Source: Caulobacter sp. UNC358MFTsu5.1
GTDB lineage: Bacteria > Pseudomonadota > Alphaproteobacteria > Caulobacterales > Caulobacteraceae
Assembly (NCBI RefSeq): GCF_000712075.1
Contig: NZ_JONW01000007.1
Span: forward strand, 486,623-550,622
Reading direction: 5' to 3'
DNA: 64,000 nt
A program made the translations under genes and the position numbers. The notes under the pieces were generated by a model that saw nothing but the letters and a program-made list of their open reading frames with translations, did no database searches and was not told the DNA's origin. Shown piece after piece: positions 30,739-42,466 of this stretch. Every line of letters begins with the position of its first letter. Position 1 is the first letter of the stretch.

Positions 30739-31934
30739 CCGCCCATCGCGAGGCCGCGGCCCGCAAGGTCGTGGTGCTGGGCTCGACAGGCTCGATCGGC
30801 GTGTCGACCCTGGACCTGTTCGAGCAGGCTGGCGTCGCCGTCGAGATCCTGGCTCTGACGGCCGGCCGCAATGTCGGCAAGCTGGCCGAGCAGGCCCTGC
30901 GCTGGAAGCCCCAGGTGGCGGTCATCGACGACGAGACCTGCCTGCCGGAGCTGCGCGAGCGTCTGGCCGGCTCCGGCGTGCGGGCCGCGGCCGGCCCGGC
31001 CGCCGTCTCCGAGGCCGCCGCCATGGGCGCGGACTGGGTGATGTCGGCCATCGTCGGCGCGGCCGGCCTGGCGCCCACCCTGGCGGCCGCCCGCACCGGC
31101 GCGGTCATCGCCCTGGCCAACAAGGAGAGCCTGGTCTGCGCCGGTCCGGCCCTGCTGGCCATCGCCCGGGCGGCCGGCGGTTCGGTGATTCCCGTCGATT
31201 CCGAGCACTCGGCGATCTTCCAGGTGCTGCAGCGCGATTGTATCGACCAGGTATCGCGTCTGATCCTGACGGCCTCCGGCGGACCCTTCCGGACCTGGGA
31301 CAAGGCCGCCATGGCCAAGGCCACGCCGGAGCAGGCGGTGGCCCATCCCAACTGGTCGATGGGCGCCAAGATTTCGGTCGATTCCGCGACGATGATGAAC
31401 AAGGGCCTCGAGATGATCGAGGCGTCGTACCTGTTCGAGACCCCGCAAGAGCGCATCGACGTCGTGATCCATCCGCAGTCCGTGATCCACAGCCTGGTCG
31501 AATATGCCGACGGCTCGACCCTGGCCCAGCTGGGCCCGCCGGACATGCGCAGCCCGATCTCCTGCGCCTTCTCCTGGCCCCAGCGCCTGTCCTGGCCGGC
31601 CAAGCCCCTGGACCTGGCCGCCTACGCCCAGCTGACCTTCGAGGCGCCGGACCTGGACCGCTTCCCGTCGATCGCCATCGCCCGCGAGGCCCTGCGCCTG
31701 GGCGGCGGCGCGCCCGCCGCGATGAACGCCGCCAACGAGGTGGCCGTCGCGGCCTTCCTTGACCGCCGGATAGGCTTTCTGGATATTGCCGGCGCGGTGG
31801 CGGGGACACTTGAGCGCATGAACGGCCTAGGCGAGCTTGCCGACAGCACAGGCGACGCCCTCGACAGCGCGATGATGACCGACGCTTCGGCCCGCCGCAT
31901 TGCGGCCGAGGTTGTCGGCCAGAAGCGTATCTAG
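30726..31934 (+). CDS. dxr: 1-deoxy-D-xylulose 5-phosphate reductoisomerase
   Basis: It is the second enzyme of the MEP isoprenoid pathway, producing methylerythritol 4-phosphate with NADPH. The 402-residue protein has [17 protein letters not shown] (dinucleotide binding), [23 protein letters not shown] and the metal and substrate region [17 protein letters not shown]. It starts at ATG 30726, 13 bases inside cdsA. It supplies precursors used by the upstream uppS gene. Confidence 0.96.
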   Translation: MAALTAHREAAARKVVVLGSTGSIGVSTLDLFEQAGVAVEILALTAGRNVGKLAEQALRWKPQVAVIDDETCLPELRERLAGSGVRAAAGPAAVSEAAAMGADWVMSAIVGAAGLAPTLAAARTGAVIALANKESLVCAGPALLAIARAAGGSVIPVDSEHSAIFQVLQRDCIDQVSRLILTASGGPFRTWDKAAMAKATPEQAVAHPNWSMGAKISVDSATMMNKGLEMIEASYLFETPQERIDVVIHPQSVIHSLVEYADGSTLAQLGPPDMRSPISCAFSWPQRLSWPAKPLDLAAYAQLTFEAPDLDRFPSIAIAREALRLGGGAPAAMNAANEVAVAAFLDRRIGFLDIAGAVAGTLERMNGLGELADSTGDALDSAMMTDASARRIAAEVVGQKRI

Positions 31935-31963
31935 AGACGGATCGGGGAGTTAGGCGCCACCTT

Positions 31964-33160
31964 ATGAGCGGTATTCTGTTAGGCCTCGTCGCGTTCGTGT
32001 TCGTGCTGTCCGTGGTCGTGACAGTGCACGAGCTCGGCCACTTCCTGGCCGCGCGGGCCTGCGGCGTGGCGATCGACTGCTTCTCGATCGGCTTTGGTCC
32101 CCAGATCATCTCTTGGCGCGACAAGACCGGGGTCGAATGGCGGATCGCCTGGATCCCGCTGGGCGGCTACGTGCGGTTCTCGGGCGACGACAACGCCGCC
32201 AGCGTGCCCGACGGCGGCGACCTGGCCATTCTGAAGGCCGAGATCGCCGCGCGTGAAGGCGAGACGGCCGTTTCTCGCTACTACCATTTCAAGCCGGTGT
32301 GGCAGCGTGCGTTCATCGCCGTGGCCGGGCCGATGGCGAATTTCCTGCTGGCGATCACCGTCTTCGCCGTGATTCTGGCGACCCTGGGCGAGTATCGTCA
32401 TCCGGCGACGGTCGATCGGGTCCCGGCGGGCGGCGCGGCCGCGGTGGCCGGCTTCAAGCCCGGCGATCTGATCACCAAGGCCGACGGTCGCAGGATCAAG
32501 AACTTCGAGGACGTCGGCCGCTACGTCATGTTGCGCTCGGGCCTGCCCATCGATTTCACGGTGAAGCGCGGTGATCAGACCCTGAACCTGGTGGCCACCC
32601 CCGTCCAGGTCGAGATCAAGGACAAGATCAACGGCCGCGCCAAGATCGGCCGCCTGGGCATCGAGAACCTCAGCCGCCCCTACCACTACCGCTCGAGCAT
32701 CTGGCGCGCCGTTCCCGACGCCACGGTCGAGGTCTGGGACCAGGTCAGCACGATCGGCTTCTATCTGGGCCGCCTGGTGACGGGCCAGATCTCGGCCGAC
32801 CAGATCAGCGGCGTGATCGGCATCGGCCACGCCGTCGGCGCGGTGGCCCAGGCCTCCACGGCCAACGCGCCCGACCTCAAGACGCTGTTGCTGGGCTTCT
32901 TCGTCGGCCAGATGCTGATGGTGGCCACCCTTTCGGTCAGCATCGGCTTCATGAACCTGCTGCCCATCCCGGTCCTCGATGGCGGCCACCTGCTGATGTA
33001 CGCCTACGAAGCGATCGCCCGCCGGCCGCTGCAGGCCAAGTTCCAGGCGGCCGGCTTCAGAGCGGGGCTTGCCTTGATCCTCGGTTTCATGCTGTTCGCG
33101 GCGTGGAACGACCTTCACCGCTACGACGTGTTCAAATTCATTGGCGGCCTGTTCTCGTGA
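31964..33160 (+). CDS. mmpA: site-2 zinc metalloprotease MmpA/RseP
   Basis: This membrane-embedded protease cleaves substrates within the bilayer; in Caulobacter the orthologue MmpA degrades the polarity factor PodJ. The 398-residue protein has HELGHF with His22, Glu23 and His26, a central PDZ region (about 135-215, with PAGGAAAVAGFKPGDLI) and the C-terminal motif NLLPIPVLDGGHL that supplies the third zinc ligand. Four transmembrane segments are expected. Its place between dxr and bamA is the classical order. Confidence 0.93.
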   Translation: MSGILLGLVAFVFVLSVVVTVHELGHFLAARACGVAIDCFSIGFGPQIISWRDKTGVEWRIAWIPLGGYVRFSGDDNAASVPDGGDLAILKAEIAAREGETAVSRYYHFKPVWQRAFIAVAGPMANFLLAITVFAVILATLGEYRHPATVDRVPAGGAAAVAGFKPGDLITKADGRRIKNFEDVGRYVMLRSGLPIDFTVKRGDQTLNLVATPVQVEIKDKINGRAKIGRLGIENLSRPYHYRSSIWRAVPDATVEVWDQVSTIGFYLGRLVTGQISADQISGVIGIGHAVGAVAQASTANAPDLKTLLLGFFVGQMLMVATLSVSIGFMNLLPIPVLDGGHLLMYAYEAIARRPLQAKFQAAGFRAGLALILGFMLFAAWNDLHRYDVFKFIGGLFS

Positions 33161-33201
33161 CCTGTTCTCGCGAACCCGGCCGTCCGTCCATGATTGGTCC
33201 C

Positions 33202-35550
33202 ATGAGCAAAATCCGCGCCCATAGCGCCGCGTTCGCCACCGGCGTTGCGCTCCTCCTCGGTTCCACGGCGCTGACCGCGCCGCAGGCCGCCTTCGCCCAG
33301 GCCCAGACGACGGGCGTGGTCCAGCGCATCGTGGTGCAGGGCAACGAGCGGATCGAGCAGGGGACCGTGCTGTCCTACCTGCCCATCCAGCCGGGCGAGA
33401 CGGTCGATCCCCAGCGCCTCGACCTGGCGCTGAAGACCCTGGCGCGCACCGACCTGTTCGCCGACGTGAAGATCGAGCTGCAGGGCGGCGACCTGATCGT
33501 GAAGGTCGTCGAGAACCCGATCATCAACCAGGTGGTCTTCGAGGGAAACTCGGCGCTCAAGGAAGACAAGCTGAAGGATGAGGTGCAGATCCGTCCGCGC
33601 GGCATCTTCACCCGCGCCAAGGTGCAGGCCGACGTCCAGCGCATCATCGAACTGTACCGCCGTTCGGGCCGCATCTCGGCCACGGTGACGCCGAAGGTGG
33701 TCGAGCTGCCGCAGAAGCGCGTCGACCTGGTGTTCGAGATCAACGAAGGCCCCAAGAGCGGCGTCCTGGGCGTCAACTTCCTGGGCAACCAGGAGTTCTC
33801 GGACAACGACCTGAAGGACGTCATCGTCACCAAGGAGTCGCACTGGTACAAGTTCCTGACCAGCAACGACAACTACGACCCCGACCGGATCGAATACGAC
33901 CGCGAGCAGCTGCGTAAGTTCTATCGCAACCGCGGCTACTTCGACTTCCGCGTGGTGGCGACGGTCGCCGAACTGGCCACCGACAAGAACGGCTTCGCGG
34001 TCACCTACACGATCGACGAAGGCCCCAAGTACAAGTTCGGCAAGATCACCGTCGAAACCGAGCTGAAGAAGCTGAACGGCGACCTGCTGGCCCAGATCCT
34101 GCCGGTCCGCACGGGCCAGCTGTACGAAGACGACAAGATCGAGCAGGCCACCGACGCCCTGACCTTCGCGGCGGGCGCCGCCGGCTTCGCCTTCGTGGAC
34201 GTGCGTCCGCGCTACGTGCCCAACCACGAGACCAACACCGTGGACGTGGTGTTCTCGGTGCGTGAAGGCCCGCGCGTCTACGTCGACCGAATCGACATCG
34301 TCGGCAACACCCGCACGCTGGACTACGTCGTGCGCCGCGAGCTGGAGGTCGCCGAGGGCGACGCCTACAACCGCGTCCTGGTCGACCGCTCCAAGAACAA
34401 CGTCCGCGCCCTGGGCTTCTTCAAGGACGTCAACATCGAGGAAGTGCCCGGCGCCCAGCCCGACCGCACGACCCTGCGGGTCAAGACCGAAGAGCAGCCG
34501 ACGGGCGAACTGTCGTTCAGCGCCGGCTACAGCTCGGTCGACAAGCTGGTGCTGGACGTCGGCATCACCGAGCGGAACTTCCGCGGCCGCGGCCAGAACC
34601 TGCGGGCCCGCGTCTCGGTCGGTTCGCTGCGTCAGCAGATCGACTTCGGCTTCACCGAGCCGCGCTTCCTGGGCCGCGACCTGCGCGCGGGCTTGGACCT
34701 GTATTCGTACCGCTACGACCTGAGCGACTACGCCGCGTACGACACCGAGTCGACCGGCGGCACGCTGCGCGTGGGCTTCCCGCTGACGCAGAACGCTTCG
34801 ATGAGCCTGCGCTACCAGCTTCGTCAGGACAAGGTGAGCGTGGAGGACAGCCTCTGCACCAGCGGCTCGGTCTCCGACATCCTCTGCCTGCAGCGCGGTT
34901 CGTACATCACCTCGCTGTTCGGCTACAACCTGCGGATGGACAAGCGGAACGATCCGATCCAGCCGACCCGCGGCTGGTTCGCCGACCTGAGCCAGGACCT
35001 GGCCGGGTTCGGCGGCGACGTGAAGTACCTGAAGACCGAGACCGACGCCGGTTGGTACTGGGGCTTCAACAAGGACTTCATCTTCAGCGCCACCGGGTCG
35101 GCGGGCTATATCGAAGGTTGGGGCGGCGACAACATCCGCATCAACGACCGCTTCTACAAAGGCGGCTCGACCTTCCGCGGCTTCGAGATCGCGGGTATCG
35201 GCCCGCGCGACACGACGACGCAGAGCAGCGCCCTGGGCGCCAAGCTGTATGCGATCGGCACGTTCGAATTGACGGTTCCGACCTTCCTGCCCGAGCAGTA
35301 CGGCATCAAGGCCGCGGTGTTCTCCGACTTCGGTACGGCGGGCCAGCTGGACGACATCGATCGTCTGAACTCGGACGGCACCATCAACCAGAACATCAAG
35401 GACGGCCTGGGCCTTCGCGCCTCGGCGGGCTTGAGCATCGACTGGAAGTCGCCCATGGGCCCCATCCGGTTCGATTTCAGCCACATTCTCGCTAAAGAAG
35501 ACTACGACAGAACCGAAACCTTCCGGTTCTCCACCTCCACAAGGTTCTAA
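33202..35550 (+). CDS. bamA: outer membrane protein assembly factor BamA
   Basis: It is the core of the beta-barrel assembly machine. From ATG 33202 the product has 782 residues: a signal peptide ending near AAFAQAQ, five POTRA domains (first at VVQRIVVQGNERIEQGTVLS) and a C-terminal 16-strand barrel with the loop-6 motif region DNIRINDRFYKGGSTFRGFE and terminal STRF. An in-frame ATG at 33190 adds four residues. A single Cys pair (LCTSGSVSDILCL) in an extracellular loop is noticeable. It is followed by the periplasmic chaperone gene six bases later. Confidence 0.96.
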   Translation: MSKIRAHSAAFATGVALLLGSTALTAPQAAFAQAQTTGVVQRIVVQGNERIEQGTVLSYLPIQPGETVDPQRLDLALKTLARTDLFADVKIELQGGDLIVKVVENPIINQVVFEGNSALKEDKLKDEVQIRPRGIFTRAKVQADVQRIIELYRRSGRISATVTPKVVELPQKRVDLVFEINEGPKSGVLGVNFLGNQEFSDNDLKDVIVTKESHWYKFLTSNDNYDPDRIEYDREQLRKFYRNRGYFDFRVVATVAELATDKNGFAVTYTIDEGPKYKFGKITVETELKKLNGDLLAQILPVRTGQLYEDDKIEQATDALTFAAGAAGFAFVDVRPRYVPNHETNTVDVVFSVREGPRVYVDRIDIVGNTRTLDYVVRRELEVAEGDAYNRVLVDRSKNNVRALGFFKDVNIEEVPGAQPDRTTLRVKTEEQPTGELSFSAGYSSVDKLVLDVGITERNFRGRGQNLRARVSVGSLRQQIDFGFTEPRFLGRDLRAGLDLYSYRYDLSDYAAYDTESTGGTLRVGFPLTQNASMSLRYQLRQDKVSVEDSLCTSGSVSDILCLQRGSYITSLFGYNLRMDKRNDPIQPTRGWFADLSQDLAGFGGDVKYLKTETDAGWYWGFNKDFIFSATGSAGYIEGWGGDNIRINDRFYKGGSTFRGFEIAGIGPRDTTTQSSALGAKLYAIGTFELTVPTFLPEQYGIKAAVFSDFGTAGQLDDIDRLNSDGTINQNIKDGLGLRASAGLSIDWKSPMGPIRFDFSHILAKEDYDRTETFRFSTSTRF

Positions 35551-35555
35551 CCAAC

Positions 35556-36203
35556 ATGACCTCCAAGTTCCTCGCCGCGACCGTTTCGGGTCTGGCCGCT
35601 CTCGCCACGGCGTCGGGCGCTTTCGCCCAAGCCGCGCCGCCCGCCGCCGCGGCCGCCCCGGCCGTGACCCACGGAGCCCCGATCGCCGGCGTCTGCATCT
35701 TCTCGAGCCAGCGCGCCGTGGCGACCTCGCAGGTCGGCAAGGCGGTCGACGCGCGCCTGAAGACCATCATCGCCCAGGTCAACGCCGAGCTGACGGCCGA
35801 GCGCACCAGCCTGGACAACGACGCCAAGGCCCTGGACGCCAAGAAGGCCACCCTGGACCAGAGCGCCCTGGAGCAACAGGCCGCCGCCCTGCAGGTGCGC
35901 GCCAACGCCTGGCAGCGTAAGGGCCAGCTGCGCCAGCGCGAAGTCGAGGCCACCGAGCAGAAGCAACTGGCTCGCGTCTATCAGGAACTGGACCCGGCCA
36001 TCCGCCAGGCCTATCAAGCCAAGAGCTGCGCGATCCTGATCGAGCGGGAATCGGTCCTGCTGGGCAATCCGGCCATGGACATCACCGACTCCGTCGTGGC
36101 CGCGGTCGACGCCCGCATCAAGACCCTGACCTTCGATCGCGAACGTCTGGACCAAGCGGCTCCGGGGGCTCAAGCTCTCCAGCCGACGACTCCCAAGAAG
36201 TAG
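35556..36203 (+). CDS. skp: OmpH/Skp-family periplasmic chaperone
   Basis: This 215-residue exported protein has a signal peptide (cleavage near GAFAQA) and a long charged helical region (about 65-140), fitting the tentacle-like coiled arms of Skp that hold unfolded outer-membrane proteins. Position between bamA and lpxD is the conserved location. Ala/Pro-rich segments at about residues 26-40 and the C-terminus are low complexity. Two cysteines (in GVCIFSS and KSCAILI) are present in the body domain. Confidence 0.9.
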   Translation: MTSKFLAATVSGLAALATASGAFAQAAPPAAAAAPAVTHGAPIAGVCIFSSQRAVATSQVGKAVDARLKTIIAQVNAELTAERTSLDNDAKALDAKKATLDQSALEQQAAALQVRANAWQRKGQLRQREVEATEQKQLARVYQELDPAIRQAYQAKSCAILIERESVLLGNPAMDITDSVVAAVDARIKTLTFDRERLDQAAPGAQALQPTTPKK

Positions 36204-36249
36204 TCGAGTCGGCCTGGGCGTGTCGCCCGGGCCGCTCCCGAGAGGACCG

Positions 36250-37266
36250 ATGCCGGACCCGCGCTTTTTCGAAGACCTGGGTCCGGCGACCCTCACGGAA
36301 CTGGCCAGCCTGAGCGGCGCTCGGCTGGCCGATCCCGCCCACGGGAACCACCAGGTCTCGCACGTCGCGCCGCTCGAGAGCGCTGACGCCGGGTCCGTCA
36401 CCTTCCTGTCCGATCCCAAGCGCCTGGCCGACCTGGCCGGCCTGAAGAGCGCGGCCTGCTTCCTGAAGCCCGAACACGCCGCCCAGGCTCCGGCCGGCGG
36501 CCTGTTGCTGCTGACCAGCCATCCGCAAGCCGCGTGGGCCGCCGCCGCCCAGAGGCTGCATGCGCCCCGGCGCCACGACGGCGCGCAGCACGTCCATCCC
36601 GACAGCGAGCTGGAGGAGGGCGTCGTCCTGTCCCCGGGCGTCGTCGTTGGGCAGGGCGCCAGGATCGGCCGCAACACCTATCTGGCGCCCGGCGTGGTGA
36701 TCGGGCCGGGCGTGGCCGTGGGCCGCGACTGCCGGATCGGCGCCAATGCCGTCATCGGCTTCGCCCTGGTCGGCGACCGGGTGTCGATCCATGCCGGGGC
36801 GGTGATCGGCGAGGCCGGATTCGGCGCGGCCGGCGGCCCCAAGGGCGTCGTCGACCTGCCGCAGCTGGGCCGGGTGATCCTGCAGGACGGCGTGACGATC
36901 GGGGCCAACAGCACCGTGGACCGCGGCGCGTTCGGCGATACGACCATCGGCGAGAACACCAAGATCGACAATCTCGTCCATGTCGCTCACAACGTCCGGC
37001 TCGGTCGCAACTGCGTCGCCGCCGCCTTCACGGGCATTTCCGGCAGCACGACGGTGGGCGACGGAGTCGCGTTCGGCGGCAAGGCCGGCGTGGCCGATCA
37101 CCTGACGGTCGGCGCGGGCGCCCAGATCGGCGCCGCGGCGTCGGTCTTCAAGGACGTCCCGGCCGGCGAAACATGGACTGGGTTTCCCGCGCGACCGCTC
37201 AAGCGGTGGCTGCGGGAGACCGCGTGGCTGTCGCGCAAGGCGGGCGGCCGGGAACCAAGGGGCTAG
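36250..37266 (+). CDS. lpxD: UDP-3-O-(3-hydroxyacyl)glucosamine N-acyltransferase
   Basis: It is the third step of lipid A synthesis, adding the N-linked hydroxyacyl chain. The 338-residue protein has an N-terminal uridine-binding domain and a left-handed parallel beta-helix of hexapeptide repeats (GVVVGQGARIGRNTYLAPGV and on), with the catalytic His in VHVAHNVRLG. The ATG at 36250 is preceded by GAGAGGACC. It ends one base before fabZ. Confidence 0.95.
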   Translation: MPDPRFFEDLGPATLTELASLSGARLADPAHGNHQVSHVAPLESADAGSVTFLSDPKRLADLAGLKSAACFLKPEHAAQAPAGGLLLLTSHPQAAWAAAAQRLHAPRRHDGAQHVHPDSELEEGVVLSPGVVVGQGARIGRNTYLAPGVVIGPGVAVGRDCRIGANAVIGFALVGDRVSIHAGAVIGEAGFGAAGGPKGVVDLPQLGRVILQDGVTIGANSTVDRGAFGDTTIGENTKIDNLVHVAHNVRLGRNCVAAAFTGISGSTTVGDGVAFGGKAGVADHLTVGAGAQIGAAASVFKDVPAGETWTGFPARPLKRWLRETAWLSRKAGGREPRG

Positions 37267-37267
37267 A

Positions 37268-37750
37268 ATGAGCCGATCCAAGACCACCGAGCCCGCTGAG
37301 GTTTCGTCCATCGACATCGCCGAGATCCTGAGCCGGATCCCGCACCGCTATCCGTTCCTGCTGGTGGATCGCGCCGAGGACTATCGTCCGCACCAGTCGA
37401 TCGTAGGCATCAAGTGCGTGACGATCAACGAGCCGTTCTTCCAGGGCCACTTCCCGGGCAATCCGGTGATGCCCGGCGTGTTGATCATCGAGGCCCTGGC
37501 CCAGACGGGCGCGGTGCTGATGAGCAAGTCGCTCGAGGTCGACACCGAGGGCAAGACGATCTTCTTCATGTCGGTCGACAACGCCCGCTTCCGCAATCCC
37601 GTGCGCCCGGGCGACGTGATCCGCATGGAAGTCGAGGTGCTGCGCGCCCGCTCCAGCATCTTCAAGTTCAAGGGCGTGGCCAAGGTCGGCGACAAGGTCG
37701 CGGCCGAGGTCGAGTTCGCGGCCATGGTGGTGGAGACTCCCAAGGCATGA
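37268..37750 (+). CDS. fabZ: 3-hydroxyacyl-[acyl-carrier-protein] dehydratase
   Basis: It removes water from 3-hydroxyacyl-ACP in fatty acid synthesis and competes with LpxA/LpxD for the same substrate pool. The 160-residue hotdog-fold protein has [13 protein letters not shown] and the catalytic stretch [20 protein letters not shown] (His and Glu). It overlaps lpxA by four bases. Co-operonic placement with lpxD and lpxA balances lipid A and phospholipid synthesis. Confidence 0.97.
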   Translation: MSRSKTTEPAEVSSIDIAEILSRIPHRYPFLLVDRAEDYRPHQSIVGIKCVTINEPFFQGHFPGNPVMPGVLIIEALAQTGAVLMSKSLEVDTEGKTIFFMSVDNARFRNPVRPGDVIRMEVEVLRARSSIFKFKGVAKVGDKVAAEVEFAAMVVETPKA

Positions 37751-38541
37751 CCCAGGTCCATCCGTCCGCCATCGTCGATCCCGCCGCCAAGCTGGCGGAC
37801 GACGTCGTCATCGGGCCGTTCTGCATCGTCGGCCCGGACGTGACCCTGGGCGCGCGGGTGCGTCTGCTGTCGCACGTGGTGGTCGACGGCGTCACCACCA
37901 TCGGCGAGGACACCGAGGTCCACGCCTTCTCGTCCCTGGGCGGTCCGCCCCAGCACCTGGGCTACAAGGGCGAACGCACCGAGCTGGTCATCGGCCCGCG
38001 CAACATCATCCGCGAACAGGTGACGATGAACACCGGCACGGCCTCGGGCCGTGGCGTGACCACCATCGGCGCCGACGGCTTCTTCATGGCCGAGGCGCAC
38101 GTGGCCCACGACTGCATCGTCGGCGACAACGTGGTCCTGGCCAAGGGCGCGACCCTGGGCGGCCATGTCGATGTCGGCAACTTCGTGTTCGTGGGCGGCC
38201 TGGCGGCCATCCACCAGTTCTCGCGCGTGGGCCGCTACAGCTTCATCGGCGGCCTGGCGGCGGTGACCAAGGACGTCATCCCCTACGGTTCGGTGTGGGG
38301 CAACCACGCCCACCTGGAGGGGCTGAACCTGGTGGGCCTCAAGCGCCGGGGCTTCAGCCGCGAGGCGATCAACGCCCTGCGCGCCGCCTACCGCCTGCTG
38401 TTCGCCGACGAAGGCACCTTTCAGGAACGCCTGGACGACGTGGCCGAGGCCCATGCCGGCACGCCCGAGGTAATGGAGATCGTCGAGTTCATCCGCGCCG
38501 ACGGCAATCGGCCGCTGTGCCTGCCGGAACGCGAGGTCTAG
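37747..38541 (+). CDS. lpxA: UDP-N-acetylglucosamine O-acyltransferase
   Basis: It is the first committed enzyme of lipid A synthesis. The 264-residue protein is a hexapeptide-repeat beta-helix starting [20 protein letters not shown], with the catalytic His region [16 protein letters not shown] and the C-terminal helical domain [20 protein letters not shown]. The ATG at 37747 overlaps the fabZ stop (ATGA), and lpxI follows nine bases after its stop. Confidence 0.96.
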   Translation: MTQVHPSAIVDPAAKLADDVVIGPFCIVGPDVTLGARVRLLSHVVVDGVTTIGEDTEVHAFSSLGGPPQHLGYKGERTELVIGPRNIIREQVTMNTGTASGRGVTTIGADGFFMAEAHVAHDCIVGDNVVLAKGATLGGHVDVGNFVFVGGLAAIHQFSRVGRYSFIGGLAAVTKDVIPYGSVWGNHAHLEGLNLVGLKRRGFSREAINALRAAYRLLFADEGTFQERLDDVAEAHAGTPEVMEIVEFIRADGNRPLCLPEREV

Positions 38542-38550
38542 GGAGGGGCC

Positions 38551-39393
38551 ATGCGCAAGCTTGGTCTGATCGCTGGAGGCGGCTCCCTGCCGGTGGAGCT
38601 GGCCGCCCACTGCGAGGCGGCCGGCCGGCCGTTCGCGGTGATGCGCCTGAAGTCGTTCGCCCTGCCGGTCCTGGCCCAGTATCCCGGCGTCGAGGTCGGG
38701 CTGGGCGAGTTCGGCAAGGCGTTCAAGGCGCTGCGGGAAGAGGGCTGCGAGGCCGTCTGTTTCGCGGGCGTCGTCGATCGTCCCGACTTCGCGACCCTCA
38801 AGCCCGACCTGCGCGGCCTGGCGGTGATCCCGGGCCTGGTCAACGCCGCCCGCAAGGGCGACGACGCCCTGCTGCGCCGCGTGCTGGCCGAGTTCGAGAA
38901 GGAAGGCTTCGTCATCGAGGGCGCCCACGAGGTGCGCGGCGAGATGACCCTGCCGCGCGGTCCCCTGGGCAAGCACGTCCCCAAGGACGGCCACATCGCC
39001 GACATGGACCGCGCCCTGCACGTGGCGCGCGCCATCGGGGCTCTCGACGTGGGGCAGGGCGCCGTGGTCTGCGACGGCCTGGTCCTGGCCGTCGAGGCCC
39101 AGGAGGGGACCGACGCCATGCTGCGGCGGGTCGCCGACCTGCCCCAGGCCGTCCGGGGCAACCCCGAGGCCCCGCGCGGCGTGCTGGCCAAGGCGCCCAA
39201 GCCGATCCAGGAGACCAAGGTCGACCTGCCCACCATCGGCGTGGCCACCGTGCAGCGCGCGGCCCGCGCCGGCCTGGCCGGCGTGGTCGGCGAGGCCGGA
39301 CGCCTGCTGATCGTCGACCGCGAGCAGGTCATCGCCTGCGCCGACGACCTGGGCCTGTTCGTGTACGGGGTCGAGCCCCGCGCCGACGCATGA
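38551..39393 (+). CDS. lpxI: UDP-2,3-diacylglucosamine pyrophosphatase LpxI
   Basis: It hydrolyses UDP-2,3-diacylglucosamine to lipid X and UMP, the step done by LpxH in gammaproteobacteria. The 280-residue protein has the N-terminal signature GLIAGGGSLPVELA and the C-terminal catalytic domain with RAIGALDVGQGAVV and EGTDAMLRR. Presence between lpxA and lpxB is typical of alphaproteobacteria. Its stop overlaps the lpxB start (ATGA). Confidence 0.95.
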   Translation: MRKLGLIAGGGSLPVELAAHCEAAGRPFAVMRLKSFALPVLAQYPGVEVGLGEFGKAFKALREEGCEAVCFAGVVDRPDFATLKPDLRGLAVIPGLVNAARKGDDALLRRVLAEFEKEGFVIEGAHEVRGEMTLPRGPLGKHVPKDGHIADMDRALHVARAIGALDVGQGAVVCDGLVLAVEAQEGTDAMLRRVADLPQAVRGNPEAPRGVLAKAPKPIQETKVDLPTIGVATVQRAARAGLAGVVGEAGRLLIVDREQVIACADDLGLFVYGVEPRADA

Positions 39394-40500
39394 GCGCCGA
39401 AAGCCTCCCGCAGTCCGGACCGCTGACCGTGATGCTGGTGGCGGCCGAGGCCTCGGGCGACGCCCTGGGCGCCAGGCTGGCCCACGTGCTGCGCGACCGC
39501 CTGGGCGGCGACAAGGTGCGCTTCGTCGGCGTCGGCGGGGCCAAGATGGCGGCCGAGGGGGTGGAGAGCCCCTTCGACATCGCCCAGCTGTCGATCCTGG
39601 GCATCTTCGAGAGCCTCAAGGCCTATCCCCGCGCCATGGCGCGGCTGAAGGACACCCTGGCCCTGGCGGCCCGCGAGAAGCCCGACGTGGCGGTGCTGAT
39701 CGACAGCTGGGGCTTCAACATCCGCCTGGCCAAGGCGCTGCGGAAGCAGGACCCCGGCCTGCCGCTGGTCAAGTACGTCGCCCCCCAGGTGTGGGCCTAT
39801 CGCGCCGAGCGCGCCAAGGACCTGGCGACGGCGGTGGACCTGCTGCTGTCGATCCAGCCGATGGACAAGCCGTTCTTCGACGCGGTCGACCTGCCCAGCG
39901 TCTTCGTCGGCAATTCGGCCCTGGCCCACGACTTCAGCCACGCCGACCCGGCCCGGCTGCGCGCCGCGATCGGCGCGGGTCCGGGCGACCCGATCCTGCT
40001 GGTGCTGCCCGGCAGCCGCCCGTCCGAGATCCAGCGGGTCATGCCGCGCTTCGAGGACGCCGTGCAGCGCCTGAAGGCCCAGCGGCCCGACCTGCACGTC
40101 GTCGTGCCCGCCGCCTCGACCGTGGCCGACAGCGTCAAGGCCCGGGTCGCGGCCTGGCCGTTCCGGGCCCATGTGATCGAGGACGAGGCGCTGAAGGACG
40201 ACGCCATGGCGGCCGGCACGGTCGCCCTGGCCTGCAGCGGCACGGTGACCACCGAGCTGGCCCTGGCCGGCTGTCCGGTGGTGGTCGGCTACGTGACCGG
40301 CGCGATCACCTACAGCCTGCTCAAGACGATGTTCAAGCCGCGCTGGGTGACCCTGTTCAACATCGCCGCCCAGGACACGGTCGCGCCCGAGCTTCTACAG
40401 GGGGATTGCACCGGCCAGGCCCTGGCCGCCGAGGTCGCCAGGCGGCTGGACGATCCGGCGCTGCGCGCGGCCCAGGTCGCCGCCCAGGACGCCGCCCTGG

Positions 40501-42408
<1,908 letters not shown>

Positions 42409-42466
42409 GGCTCTCGACTAGGTTGGAAGCTCCGGCGGCCCTCTCGCCGCCGGCCGGAGACCTGGC